NCBI RefSeq assembly: GCF_019049255.1
Contig: NZ_JAGMUJ010000013.1
Coordinates: 17,432-81,431, forward strand
Direction of reading: 5' to 3'
Source: Streptomyces sp. AC558_RSS880
Lineage (GTDB): Bacteria; Actinomycetota; Actinomycetes; Streptomycetales; Streptomycetaceae
Length of the DNA stretch: 64,000 bases
Numbering within the stretch: position 1 is the first letter of the stretch; each line of letters opens with the position of its first letter. Below, in pieces: positions 33,055 to 43,683 of this stretch. Made by a program: the position numbers and the translations under genes. Below the pieces are notes generated by a model. The model saw only the letters and a program-made list of their open reading frames with translations, made no database searches and was not told the origin of the DNA.

Positions 33055-33919
33055 GCCCGGGGACCTCGTCCCGCTTGCCGCGCGTCGCCGTCCAGGCGGC
33101 GCAGAACAGGACCAGTTTCGAGGTGAGGTTGATCCACAGCAGCAGGGCCACCGGGACGCCGAACGCGCCGTACATGCTCTTCGTGGCCACGCCCTGCAGG
33201 TAGCCGCTGAGCAGCAGCTTCAGCAGTTCGAAGCCGACCGCGCCGGTGAGGGCGGCGACGATCAGACGGTGCCGGGCGGGTTCGACGCCGGGCAGCAGGG
33301 TGAGGACGTACAGCAGGAGCAGGAAGTCGGCGCCGACGGCGACGGCGAACGCCGCGACGTGCAGGACGATCCCGCCCCAGCCGCCCTCCTCGAGCCCGAT
33401 GGCGTCGCTGATCCGGCCGACCATCGCGGAGGCGACGGTGGAGGCGACCAGGGTGATCAGCACCGCGCCGCCCAGGCCGACGAGGACGCCCAGGTCCTTG
33501 CCCTTGCGCAGGAAGGGGTTCTCCTCCTCGTCGGGCAGCTCCCACACCGCGCGCAGGCATTCGCGCGTGGAGCCGGCCCAGCTGATGCCGGTGAACAGCA
33601 GCGCGGCACCGGCGATGAGCCCGATGGTGCCGGCGTTCTCCACCAGGTCCCCGATGTTCAGCTGGTCGGAGATGCCGGGCACCTGCTCGGCGATCCTGTC
33701 CTGGAGGGTGTCCCGCTGTTCCCGGCTGAGTGTGGCGGCGCCGATCGAGGCGGCCACGGTGAGCAGCGGGAACAGCGCGACGAAACTGGTGAACGTCATC
33801 GCGGCGGCCAGCCGCGTCCAGTGCACCCGGTCCAGGCGCTCGTACGACCGCCACGCGTGCGTGAGCATCAGCCGGGCCGTCCACGGCCCGACGACCGGAA
33901 GCCTTTTCAGCCAGTCCAT
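33002..33919 (-). CDS. YihY/BrkB family inner membrane protein
   Basis: 305 residues from ATG 33919 (MDWLKRLPVVGP); ATG 33952 with AGGA nearby is an alternative that adds 11 residues. Six membrane helices are seen, including LAAAMTFTSFVALFPLLTVAASIG, IGLIAGAALLFTGISWAGSTRECL, LVGLGGAVLITLVASTVASAMV, VAAFAVAVGADFLLLLYVLTLLPG and GAFGVPVALLLWINLTSKLVLFCAAW. These match the UPF0761/BrkB fold; the biochemical role is uncertain (once thought to be RNase BN). The C-terminal tail overlaps the convergent carboxypeptidase gene by 53 bp. Confidence 0.88.
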   Translation of the reverse strand: MDWLKRLPVVGPWTARLMLTHAWRSYERLDRVHWTRLAAAMTFTSFVALFPLLTVAASIGAATLSREQRDTLQDRIAEQVPGISDQLNIGDLVENAGTIGLIAGAALLFTGISWAGSTRECLRAVWELPDEEENPFLRKGKDLGVLVGLGGAVLITLVASTVASAMVGRISDAIGLEEGGWGGIVLHVAAFAVAVGADFLLLLYVLTLLPGVEPARHRLIVAALTGAVGFELLKLLLSGYLQGVATKSMYGAFGVPVALLLWINLTSKLVLFCAAWTATRGKRDEVPGLTDASGGAPGPAAASAG

Positions 33920-34006
33920 GATCCGACTCTGCCCCCGTCCCGGAAGCCCCATGTCCTGGTACCCCGGAACCGGGCTTCCGTGACCGGTGGCGGAGCGGAC
34001 GGTCCC

Positions 34007-34942
34007 TCACCAGTCGGCCACCGCCAGGGCGTACATCGCCGCCCAGACCAGGCCGATGACGGCGAGCGCGCGGTCGCCCAGCACCACGTCCTCGGGTTCG
34101 CCGGCGGTCCCGCGGTCGGCGAAGACGGCGTAGCGGAGGACGGCGAGGACGAAGGCGACCACGGACAGCTGTCGCCAGGGCAGCACGCTGGCGTGCGGCA
34201 CGCCGCCCTCCTCCAGGGCCCACAGGCAGTAGCCGAGGACGGCGACGCCGGCGGCGAGCTGCCAGACGAAGCGGAGGTAGCCGGTGGTGTACTCGGTGAG
34301 CAACGCGCGCGTGGCGCCCGCTTTCCCGGTCATCCGCACGGCCTCGGAGTAGCGCTTGGCGGCGACCATGAACAGTGCGCCGAACCCGGTGGTGATGAGG
34401 AACCAGCGGGACAGGGGGATGCCGAGGGCGAGGCCGCCGATCACCGCGCGCATCACGAAGCCGGTGGTGACGACGACGAGGTCGACGACGAGGACGTGCT
34501 TGAGGCTGACGCAGTACGCCAGTTGCATGACGAGGTAGGCGGTCAGCAGCGCGGCGGCCTCCGGGGGGCACAGCCGGGCCGCGACGGCGGGCGCGAGGAC
34601 GCCGAGGGCGGCTCCGGCGGCGTAGGCGGCCGGTACGGGGACCTGGCCGGCGGCGACCGGGCGGCGGCACTTGACGGGGTGGGCGCGGTCGGCGTCGGCG
34701 TCACGCGCGTCGTTGACGAGGTAGACGGCGGCGGCGCAGGCGGTGAACAGGACGAAGACCAGGGCGAGCCGGGTCAGGGCGTGGACGGAGAACAGCTCGC
34801 CGGCGGCGGCCGGGGCGGCGATCACCAGGACGTTCTTGACCCACTGCTTGGGCCGCGCGGTCAGCAGCAGGCCCTTGAGCAGGCCGCCCCTGCCGGACGG
34901 TGCGGTCTGCCGTCGGTCGGGGCGCTCGCGCAGGAGGGTCAC
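34007..34942 (-). CDS. UbiA-type decaprenyl-phosphate phosphoribosyltransferase-like protein
   Basis: 311 residues from GTG 34942, whose GTGA overlaps the stop of the phosphatase gene. It has about eight to nine membrane helices. The UbiA prenyl-phosphate motif is YLVNDARDADADRAHPVKCRRPVAAG (N-D-x-x-D-x-D-x-D), and the N-terminus RPKQWVKNVLVIAAPAAAG matches the DPPR-synthase subgroup (Rv3806c-like). That enzyme transfers 5-phosphoribose from PRPP to polyprenyl phosphate. The downstream enzymes of the same pathway (PAP2 phosphatase, DprE1, DprE2) are all adjacent, which strongly supports the assignment. An upstream open extension to 35482 is shadow. Confidence 0.85.
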   Translation of the reverse strand: MTLLRERPDRRQTAPSGRGGLLKGLLLTARPKQWVKNVLVIAAPAAAGELFSVHALTRLALVFVLFTACAAAVYLVNDARDADADRAHPVKCRRPVAAGQVPVPAAYAAGAALGVLAPAVAARLCPPEAAALLTAYLVMQLAYCVSLKHVLVVDLVVVTTGFVMRAVIGGLALGIPLSRWFLITTGFGALFMVAAKRYSEAVRMTGKAGATRALLTEYTTGYLRFVWQLAAGVAVLGYCLWALEEGGVPHASVLPWRQLSVVAFVLAVLRYAVFADRGTAGEPEDVVLGDRALAVIGLVWAAMYALAVADW

Positions 34943-35472
34943 GCGGGGCCTCCCGTCATCCAGCGGGCGCCGAGGCGGGCCGTGAGCGCGCCGAGGACGG
35001 CGCCGGCCGCCACGTCCGACGGGTAGTGGACGCCGGCCACCAGGCGGGACACGCAGACGGCGGCGGCGAGCGGGGGCACCGCGCGGGCGCCCAGCGCGCC
35101 GAAGGCGACGGCGGCGGCCGCCGCCGAGGTGGCGTGCGCGCTGGGGAAGGAGTGCCGGCCGACCGTACCGACCAGGGGTTCGACGTGCGCGGGGCGCGGA
35201 CGGCGCACGACCCGTTTCACCACCGAGCCGGCGACGTGGGCGCCCGCGGTGAGCGCGGTGCCGCGCAGCCAGGCGCCGCGCCGGGGGCGGTCGACGACGG
35301 CTCCGGCGAGCCCCGCGGCGAGCCACACCGCCCCGTGCTCCCCCGCCCGGGACAGGACCCGCGCGGCACCGGCCACGCGAGGGTCCGCGCCGCACGCTCT
35401 GAGGGCCGAGACGATCCGGTGGTCCATGCCGTGGAGACCGCGGGTGCGGGGGAGGTCGTGGAGGTCGTCCAT
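34939..35472 (-). CDS. PAP2-family phosphatase, probable decaprenylphosphoryl-5-phosphoribose phosphatase
   Basis: 177 residues from ATG 35472. The three PAP2 signature blocks are KRVVRRPRP, the motif SFPSAHA with its catalytic-type His, and SRLVAGVHYPSDV. Four to five membrane segments are predicted. It is coupled to the UbiA-like gene by a 4-base overlap and resembles Rv3807c, the proposed phosphatase that removes the 5-phosphate of polyprenyl-phosphoribose before DprE1/DprE2 epimerisation (established for mycobacteria, inferred here). It is divergent from the DprE1-like gene. Confidence 0.85.
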   Translation of the reverse strand: MDDLHDLPRTRGLHGMDHRIVSALRACGADPRVAGAARVLSRAGEHGAVWLAAGLAGAVVDRPRRGAWLRGTALTAGAHVAGSVVKRVVRRPRPAHVEPLVGTVGRHSFPSAHATSAAAAAVAFGALGARAVPPLAAAVCVSRLVAGVHYPSDVAAGAVLGALTARLGARWMTGGPA

Positions 35473-35606
35473 GGGGACCCACTGTTCACGCCCGGCGGGC
35501 CGGAATTCCCGTCGCCCGGGAGCGACATCCCATTAATCACCCGTTTCAGGGATAGGGATGACGTTTCAAAACTAAAAAGTCACATAGGGACGATACGGTC
35601 ACCGTC
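35473..35606. promoter_or_regulatory. Divergent promoter region of the DPA-type gene set
   Basis: This 134-bp region between the PAP2 and DprE1-like genes has a strikingly AT-rich stretch for this genome (about 35529-35590, containing attaatcaccc and tttcaaaactaaaaag). Shared control of both halves of the pathway is likely. No clear palindrome was identified. Confidence 0.5.
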
Positions 35607-36962
35607 ATGCCTGCCGACACCGTTCCCGTCACGGGGTGGGGCCGCACCGCTCCCACCGCCGCCCGGCTGATCCGCCCACGGACGTACGAGGAGGCCGCCC
35701 TGGCCGTCCGGGAGTGCGGGGCCCGCGGGGGCATCGCGCGAGGACTGGGGCGGGCGTACGGGGACGCGGCGCAGAACGCGGGCGGCGCCGTGCTCGACAT
35801 GACGGGCCTGGACCGCGTGCACGCGATCGACGCCGACGGCGGCACCGTGCTGTGCGACGCGGGCGTCTCCCTGCACCGGCTGATGGAGGTGCTGCTGCCG
35901 CTCGGCTGGTTCGTGCCGGTGACGCCGGGCACGCGCTATGTGACGGTCGGCGGGGCGATCGGCGCCGACATCCACGGCAAGAACCACCACGTCTCCGGCT
36001 CCTTCTCCCGCCATGTGCTGTCCCTGGAGCTGCTCACCGCCGACGGGCGGGTCCGTACGGTCGTGCCGGGCACGCCGCTGTTCGAGGCGACCGCGGGCGG
36101 CATGGGCCTGACCGGGGTGATCCTCACCGCGACGGTCCGGCTCCAGCCGGTCGAGACCTCGCTGATGTGCGTCGACACCGAGCGCGCGGACGACCTCGAC
36201 GACCTGATGGCCCGCCTCGCCGACACCGACCACCGCTACCGCTACTCGGTCGCCTGGATCGATCTGCTGGCCCGCGGCCGGGCCACCGGCCGCGCGGTGC
36301 TCACGCGCGGCGACCACGCTCCCCTGGACGCCCTGCCCCGGGGCAGCCGCGCGCGCGGGGAACCCCTCTCCTTCCGCACCTCCCGGCTCCCGGCCGCCCC
36401 CTCCTTCGTCCCCGAGGGCCTGCTCAGCCGCACCACCGTGGGACTGTTCAACGAGCTCTGGTACCGCAAGGCCCCCCGCGCGCGGATGGGGCAGCTCCAG
36501 CGGATCCCCGCGTTCTTCCACCCCTTGGACGGCGTGCCGCACTGGAACCGCGTCTACGGCCGGGGCGGCTTCGTGCAGTACCAGTTCGTCGTCGGGCACG
36601 GCCGGGAGGACGCCCTGCGCCGGATCGTGCGCCGGATCTCCGGGCGCCGCTGCCCGTCCTTCCTCGCCGTCCTCAAGCGCTTCGGGGAGGCCGACCCCGG
36701 CTGGCTGTCCTTCCCGGTGCCGGGCTGGACCCTGGCCCTGGACATCCCCGCGTCACTGCCCGGCCTCGGCGGCTTCCTCGACGAACTCGACGAGGAGGTC
36801 GCCGGCGCCGGCGGACGCGTCTACCTCGCCAAGGACTCCCGGCTGCGCCCGGAGCTGCTCGCGGCCATGTACCCGCGCCTGGACGACTTCCGCGCGCTGC
36901 GCGCCGAACTGGACCCGCGCGGGGTGTTCGTCTCCGACCTGGCCCGCCGCCTCCATCTCTAG
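35607..36962 (+). CDS. DprE1-like FAD-dependent decaprenylphosphoryl-ribose 2-oxidase
   Basis: 451 residues. The VAO-type FAD domain shows RPRTYEEAALAVRECG, ARGLGRAYGDAAQN and VTVGGAIGADIHGKNHH; His123 aligns with the FAD-contacting His132 of mycobacterial DprE1. The C-terminal AKDSR segment keeps the catalytic Lys (Lys409, equivalent to Lys418) and the end VFVSDLARRLHL is typical. The Cys that benzothiazinones bind covalently (Cys387 in M. tuberculosis, GWNIC) is Ala377 here (GWTLA). The enzyme oxidises the 2-OH of polyprenyl-phosphoryl-ribose; DprE2, encoded 19 bp downstream, reduces it to arabinose. It is divergent from the UbiA and PAP2 genes. Confidence 0.87.
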   Translation: MPADTVPVTGWGRTAPTAARLIRPRTYEEAALAVRECGARGGIARGLGRAYGDAAQNAGGAVLDMTGLDRVHAIDADGGTVLCDAGVSLHRLMEVLLPLGWFVPVTPGTRYVTVGGAIGADIHGKNHHVSGSFSRHVLSLELLTADGRVRTVVPGTPLFEATAGGMGLTGVILTATVRLQPVETSLMCVDTERADDLDDLMARLADTDHRYRYSVAWIDLLARGRATGRAVLTRGDHAPLDALPRGSRARGEPLSFRTSRLPAAPSFVPEGLLSRTTVGLFNELWYRKAPRARMGQLQRIPAFFHPLDGVPHWNRVYGRGGFVQYQFVVGHGREDALRRIVRRISGRRCPSFLAVLKRFGEADPGWLSFPVPGWTLALDIPASLPGLGGFLDELDEEVAGAGGRVYLAKDSRLRPELLAAMYPRLDDFRALRAELDPRGVFVSDLARRLHL

Positions 36963-36981
36963 ACAACCTCCAGGAGCCGTC

Positions 36982-37737
36982 ATGAAGGACGCCTTCGGCC
37001 TCCCCCAGTCCCTGCTCGTCCTCGGCGGTACGTCCGAGATCGCGCTGGCCACCGCGCGGCGGCTGATCGCCCGCCGCACCCGCACGGTGTGGCTGGCCGG
37101 CCGCCCCTCCCCCGGCCTGGACGAGGCCGCCGGGCAGCTGCGCGGCCTCGGCGCCGAGGTGCGCACGGTCGCCTTCGACGCGCTCGACCCCGCCGCCCAC
37201 GAGGACGCCCTCGGCAAGGTCTTCGCCGAGGGCGACGTCGACATGGTGCTGCTCGCCTTCGGCACCCTGGGCGACCAGGCGCACGACGAGCGGGACCCGT
37301 CGGCCGCGGTGCGGGTCGCGCAGACCAACTACACCGGCGCGGTCTCGGCGGGCCTGGTGTGCGCGAGCGCGCTCCAGGCACAGGGCCACGGCTCGCTGGT
37401 GGTGCTCTCCTCCGTCGCGGGCGAGCGGGCCCGCCGCGCCAACTTCATCTACGGCTCCAGCAAGGCCGGCCTGGACGCCTTCGCCCAGGGCCTCGGCGAC
37501 GCGCTGTACGGCACGGGGGTGCACGTCATGGTCGTACGCCCCGGTTTTGTCCGTACGCGGATGACCGCCGGACTTCCCGAGGCGCCGCTGGCCACCACGC
37601 CGGAGGCGGTCGCGGCGGCCGTCGAGCTGGGACTGCGGCGCCGCGCGGAGACCGTGTGGGTGCCGGGCGCGCTGCGGGTGGTGATGTCGGCGCTGCGGCA
37701 CCTGCCGCGCGGGGTGTTCCGCCGGCTGCCGGTCTGA
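36982..37737 (+). CDS. DprE2-like short-chain dehydrogenase (decaprenylphosphoryl-2-keto-ribose reductase)
   Basis: 251 residues. The N-terminal nucleotide-binding motif is LVLGGTSEIALATARRL, replacing the usual TGxxxGxG as in DprE2 proteins; the SDR catalytic set is present as LSSVAGERARRANFIYGSSKAGLDAF (Ser, Tyr and Lys). The C-terminal region (VRPGFVRTRMTAGLPEAPLATTPEAVA) is also typical of DprE2. It lies 19 bp after the DprE1-like gene with a CAGGAG site and completes the epimerisation of polyprenyl-phosphoryl-ribose to -arabinose. Confidence 0.87.
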   Translation: MKDAFGLPQSLLVLGGTSEIALATARRLIARRTRTVWLAGRPSPGLDEAAGQLRGLGAEVRTVAFDALDPAAHEDALGKVFAEGDVDMVLLAFGTLGDQAHDERDPSAAVRVAQTNYTGAVSAGLVCASALQAQGHGSLVVLSSVAGERARRANFIYGSSKAGLDAFAQGLGDALYGTGVHVMVVRPGFVRTRMTAGLPEAPLATTPEAVAAAVELGLRRRAETVWVPGALRVVMSALRHLPRGVFRRLPV

Positions 37738-37754
37738 GGGCCGGCCGGGGGTGC

Positions 37755-38333
37755 TCAGTGGGCGGAGACGGATCCCCGGTCCACGCTCCCGGACTGCGGG
37801 GGCACCACCGCGGAGCCGAAGGGGAACTCGCGCAGCTTGCGCCACACCCCGTCGGCGCCCTGTTCGTAGAGCGCGAAACCGGTGCAGGGCCACTCGGCCT
37901 CGTAGCCGGCGAGCTCCTCGAAGGCGCGGTCCATGGCCGCCTCCTCGATGCCGTGCGCCACGGTGACGTGCGGGTGGTACGGGAACTGCAGCTCGCGGGC
38001 GACCGGGCCGGAGGCGTCGCGGACCTGCTTCTGCAGCCAGGTGCAGGCCTCACCGCCGTCGACGACCCGGACGTACACCACCGGCGACAGCGGCCGGAAG
38101 GTGCCGGTGCCGGACAGCCGCATCGGGAACGGGCGGCCTGCCGCGGCGACCTCGCCGAGATGCGCCTCGACGGCCGCCAGGTCGGCGTCGTCGACCTCGG
38201 TCGGCGGCAGCAGGGTGACGTGCGTGGGGATACCGTGAGCAGCGGCGTCGCCGAAGCCCGCGCGCAGCTGCTGAAGCCGGCTGCCGTGAGGCTCCGGGAC
38301 CGCGATCGACACACCGATCGTTACGGTCCCCAC
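37755..38333 (-). CDS. 2'-5' RNA ligase / cyclic phosphodiesterase-like (2H family) protein
   Basis: 192 residues from GTG 38333, preceded by AGGAG. Two HxT motifs define the 2H phosphoesterase fold: THVTLLPP (residues about 38-45) and HPHVTVAHG (about 120). Intervening segments (PFPMRLSGTGTFRPLSPVVYVRVVDGG) match LigT/ThpR relatives. Activity may be on 2',3'-cyclic phosphates or 2'-5' linkages; the true substrate in Streptomyces is unknown. It is convergent with the DprE2-like gene and lies 202 bp downstream of trpS on the same strand. Confidence 0.85.
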   Translation of the reverse strand: MGTVTIGVSIAVPEPHGSRLQQLRAGFGDAAAHGIPTHVTLLPPTEVDDADLAAVEAHLGEVAAAGRPFPMRLSGTGTFRPLSPVVYVRVVDGGEACTWLQKQVRDASGPVARELQFPYHPHVTVAHGIEEAAMDRAFEELAGYEAEWPCTGFALYEQGADGVWRKLREFPFGSAVVPPQSGSVDRGSVSAH

Positions 38334-38535
38334 GTCGTCTCCTGTCGTTGTGGTGGTGAAGCGCGGTGGTGAAGCTGCGGTGAGCACCGGGTGACCGCCG
38401 GAACGGTCACCCTGTCATCGACTGTACGACCACGACCCGGATGCGGGCAGGCGCAACCGGAGTGATGTGCAGCGCTGTGCGGTGGTACGGACGGCGGCCG
38501 TGGGCCGGTTCAGCGCCGGTCCGGCGCTCGGCGGT

Positions 38536-40233
<1,698 letters not shown>

Positions 40234-40241
<8 letters not shown>

Positions 40242-41082
40242 GCGGTACGACGGTGAGGCGGCCCGGCTGCGAGAGGAACTGCGGGCCTTCGGCCGGTCCC
40301 TGGACGGGCCGGACGGGGCCGCGAGGTCCGATTCGATGGTCGAGCGGGTGCTGGGGCAGATACTCGCCGAGGAACTGCCGGTGCCGGTCGCCGAACCGAC
40401 GGGCGCGGGCGCACGGCTGCGGGCGGCGCGCCGCTGGACGCGGGCGCGGTGGCGGTCGCTGGTCGGGGTCCTGTGCGGGCTGCTGACGGTGCTGGCGCTG
40501 ACGCCTCCGGTGCGGGCGGCGGTGACCGACTGGTTCGGCTTCGGCGGGGTCGAGGTGCGGTACGACCCGTCGGCGGTGCCCTCGCCGGGCACGGAGGTGC
40601 CCGGCTGCGGGCGGTCGGTGTCGCTCGGCGAGGCGGAACGGCGGGCCGGGTTCAGGCCGCTGGTGCCGAAGGCGCTGGGCACTCCGGACGGGGTGACGGT
40701 GAGCGGGCTGCCGCGGGGGCGGTTCCTGGTGAGTCTGTGCTGGCGGGAACAGGGGCGGACGATCCGGCTCGACGAGTTCCCGGCCCGGCTGGACGTCACC
40801 TTCGTCAAGAGCGTGCGCGAGCAGCCGGAGTGGCTGTCGCTGGGCGGGGAGGGTGGGATTCCCGACCAAGCCCTGTGGTTCCCGCGACCGCACGTCCTGA
40901 GCTTCTGGATGGTGGACGCGGACGGTCACCGGTTCACCCGGGAGGAGCGCACGGCGGGGCCGACGCTGCTGTGGCCGCACGGCGGTAGGTCCGGTGAAGG
41001 GGTGACGCTGCGGCTGGAGGGGGTGGCGTCGAAGGCGCGGGCGCTGGAAATCGCGGAGGCGGTCGAGGAGACGGGCCGGTAG
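40234..41082 (+). CDS. Putative membrane anti-sigma partner of the ECF factor
   Basis: 282 residues from GTG 40234, with GAGAGG upstream (GTG 40225 also possible). The cytoplasmic N-terminus (REELRAFGRSLDGPDGAARSDSMVERVLGQILAEELP) is followed by one membrane helix (SLVGVLCGLLTVLALTPPV) and an extracytoplasmic domain starting with the conserved VRAAVTDWFGFGGVEVRYDP and ending VTLRLEGVASKARALEIAEAVEE. This architecture resembles proteins encoded after ECF factors in actinobacteria, where the outer domain may sense envelope stress. Overlap with the sigma gene indicates co-translation. Confidence 0.75.
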
Positions 41083-41213
41083 CCGGATGCCCCCGAGTCG
41101 CGGAATTCGTGGTGCGCCGACTGGGAACCCCCGCGGGTCGGGCGGTGTACCAGAAGTGCCAGGCGGCTCGTGGGCGGGCCGCACGGGGATCGACCGGCCG
41201 AGTGGGGGTCCGG

Positions 41214-41966
41214 ATGCGTGGATGGAAGGGCAGAGTTCGACAACTGACGGCGGGAATGGGCGCGTTGGCGGCTGCGCTGGCCCTGATGGTGTGGGGAGCG
41301 GCGCCGGCCTCCGCAGGAGGGCCGACGAGCGTGCTGGTGGTCTCGCCGGGGAGCGGGGAGACCGCATCGCTGTACTACTCCGACAAGGAGTACGCCGCCC
41401 TGGAGCGGCTGCTCGGCCCGCCCGACAGGGGCACCCGGGACAAGCCGCCGGAGGCCGACCTGGCCTCGGTCCGGTTGATCAACGTGTCGTGGATGCTGCA
41501 CGACGTGACGCCCTGGCGTGTGGACCGGGTCTTCCTCGGCAGCATCGAGGAGGACGTGTGGATACACACGGCGGCGAAACTCCCGGAAACGCCGAACGGC
41601 GTCTGGCACCGCGCCGAGGACCCGTCCGACCTGCACAAGCTGCTGTACGAGCTGGGCGTGATGGGCCACACGACGGAGACGGGTCCGGCCTCCGGCATCT
41701 ATCCGGCGCCCTGGGAGACGGAGGCCTCCGGTTCCACCGCCGGATCGGACGCGTCGGGCTCCGGTGCGGAGCAGGACGCGGCGGCGGACTCGGGGACACG
41801 GGCCGCGTCAGGTGCGGGAGACGGCACCGGATGGTGGTGGGCGATACCGGGGGCCGTGGCCGGAGCGGTGCTGGCCCTGGTGCTGCGCCCGTATGTGACG
41901 CGGTTGCCGCCGGTCCGCCGCCGGAAGGACGACCCGGGGCCGCGGCAGGAGCTGCTGGACGCCTGA
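41214..41966 (+). CDS. Secreted/membrane-anchored conserved hypothetical protein
   Basis: 250 residues from ATG 41214, preceded by a GTGGGGGTCC site; an open extension to 41109 is less likely. The signal peptide is RQLTAGMGALAAALALMVWGAAPASA. The mature part carries VLVVSPGSGETASLYYSDKEYAALERLLGPP and a segment with W residues (INVSWMLHDVTPWRVDRVFLG, VWIHTAA, GVWHRAEDP). A Ser/Ala/Gly linker and a C-terminal helix (WWWAIPGAVAGAVLALVLRPYV) with a basic tail anchor it. The family is conserved in Streptomyces but has no function known to me. It follows the anti-sigma-like gene in the same direction. Confidence 0.72.
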   Translation: MRGWKGRVRQLTAGMGALAAALALMVWGAAPASAGGPTSVLVVSPGSGETASLYYSDKEYAALERLLGPPDRGTRDKPPEADLASVRLINVSWMLHDVTPWRVDRVFLGSIEEDVWIHTAAKLPETPNGVWHRAEDPSDLHKLLYELGVMGHTTETGPASGIYPAPWETEASGSTAGSDASGSGAEQDAAADSGTRAASGAGDGTGWWWAIPGAVAGAVLALVLRPYVTRLPPVRRRKDDPGPRQELLDA

Positions 41967-42035
41967 TGACGGGCACCCGGCGGCCCGGTACGTGACCGGA
42001 CCGCCGCGGGGCGCGTCGATCAGGGCCGGGCGGCC

Positions 42036-43487
42036 TCAGCCGAGGTCGATCTCCGGGTAGAGCGGGAAGCCGGCGACGAGGTCGGTGGCGCGGCGGGAGA
42101 TCTCGTCGGCGACCTTCGCGTCGAGGACGTGGGCGGCCTTGGAGGGGGCGCCGGACTTGGTGGTGCCCGGCTCCGTGGTGGTCAGGACTCGGTCGATGAG
42201 ACCCGCGACCTCGTCCATCTCGGCGGTGCCCAGGCCGCGCGTGGTCAGCGCGGGGGTGCCGATGCGGATGCCGGAGGTGTACCAGGCGCCGTTGGGGTCG
42301 GCCGGGATGGCGTTGCGGTTGGTGACGACGCCCGAGTCGAGCAGGGCGGCCTCGGCCTGGCGGCCGGTGAGACCGTAGGAGGTGGCGACGTCGATCAGGT
42401 TGAGGTGGTTGTCGGTGCCGCCGGTGACCAGGGTGGCACCGCGCCGCATCAGACCCTCGGCGAGGGCGCGGGAGTTGTCGACGATGCGCTGGGCGTAGTC
42501 CTGGAAGGCGGGCTGCCGGGCCTCGGCGAGGGCGACGGCCTTGGCGGCCATGACGTGCGGGAGCGGGCCGCCGAGGACCATCGGGCAGCCGCGGTCGACC
42601 TGGTCCTTGAGGGAGTCGTCGCACAGCACCATGCCGCCGCGCGGGCCGCGCAGCGACTTGTGGGTGGTGGTGGTGACGATCTGGGCGTGCGGAACCGGGT
42701 CGAAGTCGCCGGTGAGGACCTTGCCGGCGACGAGACCGGCGAAGTGGGCCATGTCGACCATGAGCGTGGCGCCGACCTCGTCGGCGATCTCCCGCATGAT
42801 CCGGAAGTTCACGAGACGGGGGTAGGCGGAGTAGCCGGCGACGATGATCAGCGGCTTGAACTCGCGGGCGGAGACGCGCAGGGCCTCGTAGTCGATCAGG
42901 CCGGTGGCCGGGTCGGTGCCGTAGGAACGCTGGTCGAACATCTTGCCGGAGATGTTCGGGCGGAAGCCGTGGGTGAGGTGGCCGCCGGCGTCCAGGGACA
43001 TGCCGAGCATGCGCTGGTTGCCGAAGGCCTGGCGGAGCTCGGCCCAGTCGGCCTCGGAGAGGTCGTTGACCTGGCGGGCGCCGGTCTTCTCCAGGAAGGG
43101 GACCTCTACGCGGTCGGCCAGGACGGACCAGAAGGCGACGAGGTTGGCGTCGATGCCGGAGTGCGGCTGGACGTAGGCGTGGCGGGCGCCGAAGAGCTCC
43201 TTGGCGTGCTCGGCGGCGAGCGACTCGACGGTGTCGACGTTGCGGCAGCCGGCGTAGAAGCGGCGGCCGATGGTGCCCTCGGCGTACTTGTCGCTGAACC
43301 AGTTGCCCATCGCCAGGAGGGTGGCCGGAGAGGCGTAGTTCTCGGAGGCGATCAGCTTGAGCATCTCGCGCTGGTCGGCGACCTCCTGGCCGATGGCGTC
43401 GGCGACGCGCGGCTCGACGGCGCGGATCACGTCGAGAGCGGAGCGGAAGGCGGTGGAAGCGGGGGTGAGCGGCTGCTCGGCGGACAT
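42036..43487 (-). CDS. glyA: Serine hydroxymethyltransferase
   Basis: 483 residues from ATG 43487 with GGAGG upstream. PLP-dependent fold-type I motifs: [41 protein letters not shown], the PLP Lys in [18 protein letters not shown], and the C-terminal [14 protein letters not shown]. It interconverts serine and glycine with tetrahydrofolate, feeding one-carbon metabolism. It is longer than E. coli GlyA (417 aa) because of actinobacterial insertions such as the segment following [17 protein letters not shown] riboswitch lies immediately upstream, linking expression to purine/folate status. Confidence 0.95.
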   Translation of the reverse strand: MSAEQPLTPASTAFRSALDVIRAVEPRVADAIGQEVADQREMLKLIASENYASPATLLAMGNWFSDKYAEGTIGRRFYAGCRNVDTVESLAAEHAKELFGARHAYVQPHSGIDANLVAFWSVLADRVEVPFLEKTGARQVNDLSEADWAELRQAFGNQRMLGMSLDAGGHLTHGFRPNISGKMFDQRSYGTDPATGLIDYEALRVSAREFKPLIIVAGYSAYPRLVNFRIMREIADEVGATLMVDMAHFAGLVAGKVLTGDFDPVPHAQIVTTTTHKSLRGPRGGMVLCDDSLKDQVDRGCPMVLGGPLPHVMAAKAVALAEARQPAFQDYAQRIVDNSRALAEGLMRRGATLVTGGTDNHLNLIDVATSYGLTGRQAEAALLDSGVVTNRNAIPADPNGAWYTSGIRIGTPALTTRGLGTAEMDEVAGLIDRVLTTTEPGTTKSGAPSKAAHVLDAKVADEISRRATDLVAGFPLYPEIDLG

Positions 43488-43523
43488 CGGGACCTCCGGA
43501 GACGTGGCGTTCGGCGTTCACGG

Positions 43524-43617
43524 TACGGCCCAGGCGCACGGCACATGTTTCCGGACCCGAGGGGTCCGGGGCCGCTTCCCGATGGTTACTCCCATCCCAG
43601 CACGCCAGTCACGGCCC
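43524..43617 (-). ncRNA. ZTP (pfl) riboswitch upstream of glyA
   Basis: Read on the minus strand, the leader has the ZTP riboswitch consensus in order: GGGCCGTGACTGGCG near 43617-43603, then GGGAGTAACCATCGGGAAGCG, a variable hairpin (GGACCCCTCGGGTCC), and CCGTGCGCCTGGGCC ending about 43527. It ends about 37 nucleotides before the glyA start, so it likely controls translation or read-through. ZTP riboswitches upstream of glyA are known to respond to ZMP/ZTP when folate is limiting. Confidence 0.85.
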
Positions 43618-43683
43618 GGCGCCAGCCTAACGGGCGGCGTCCCGGCATGGGCGCCGGCGTCCACCATGCGGGCGACAAGGGTG

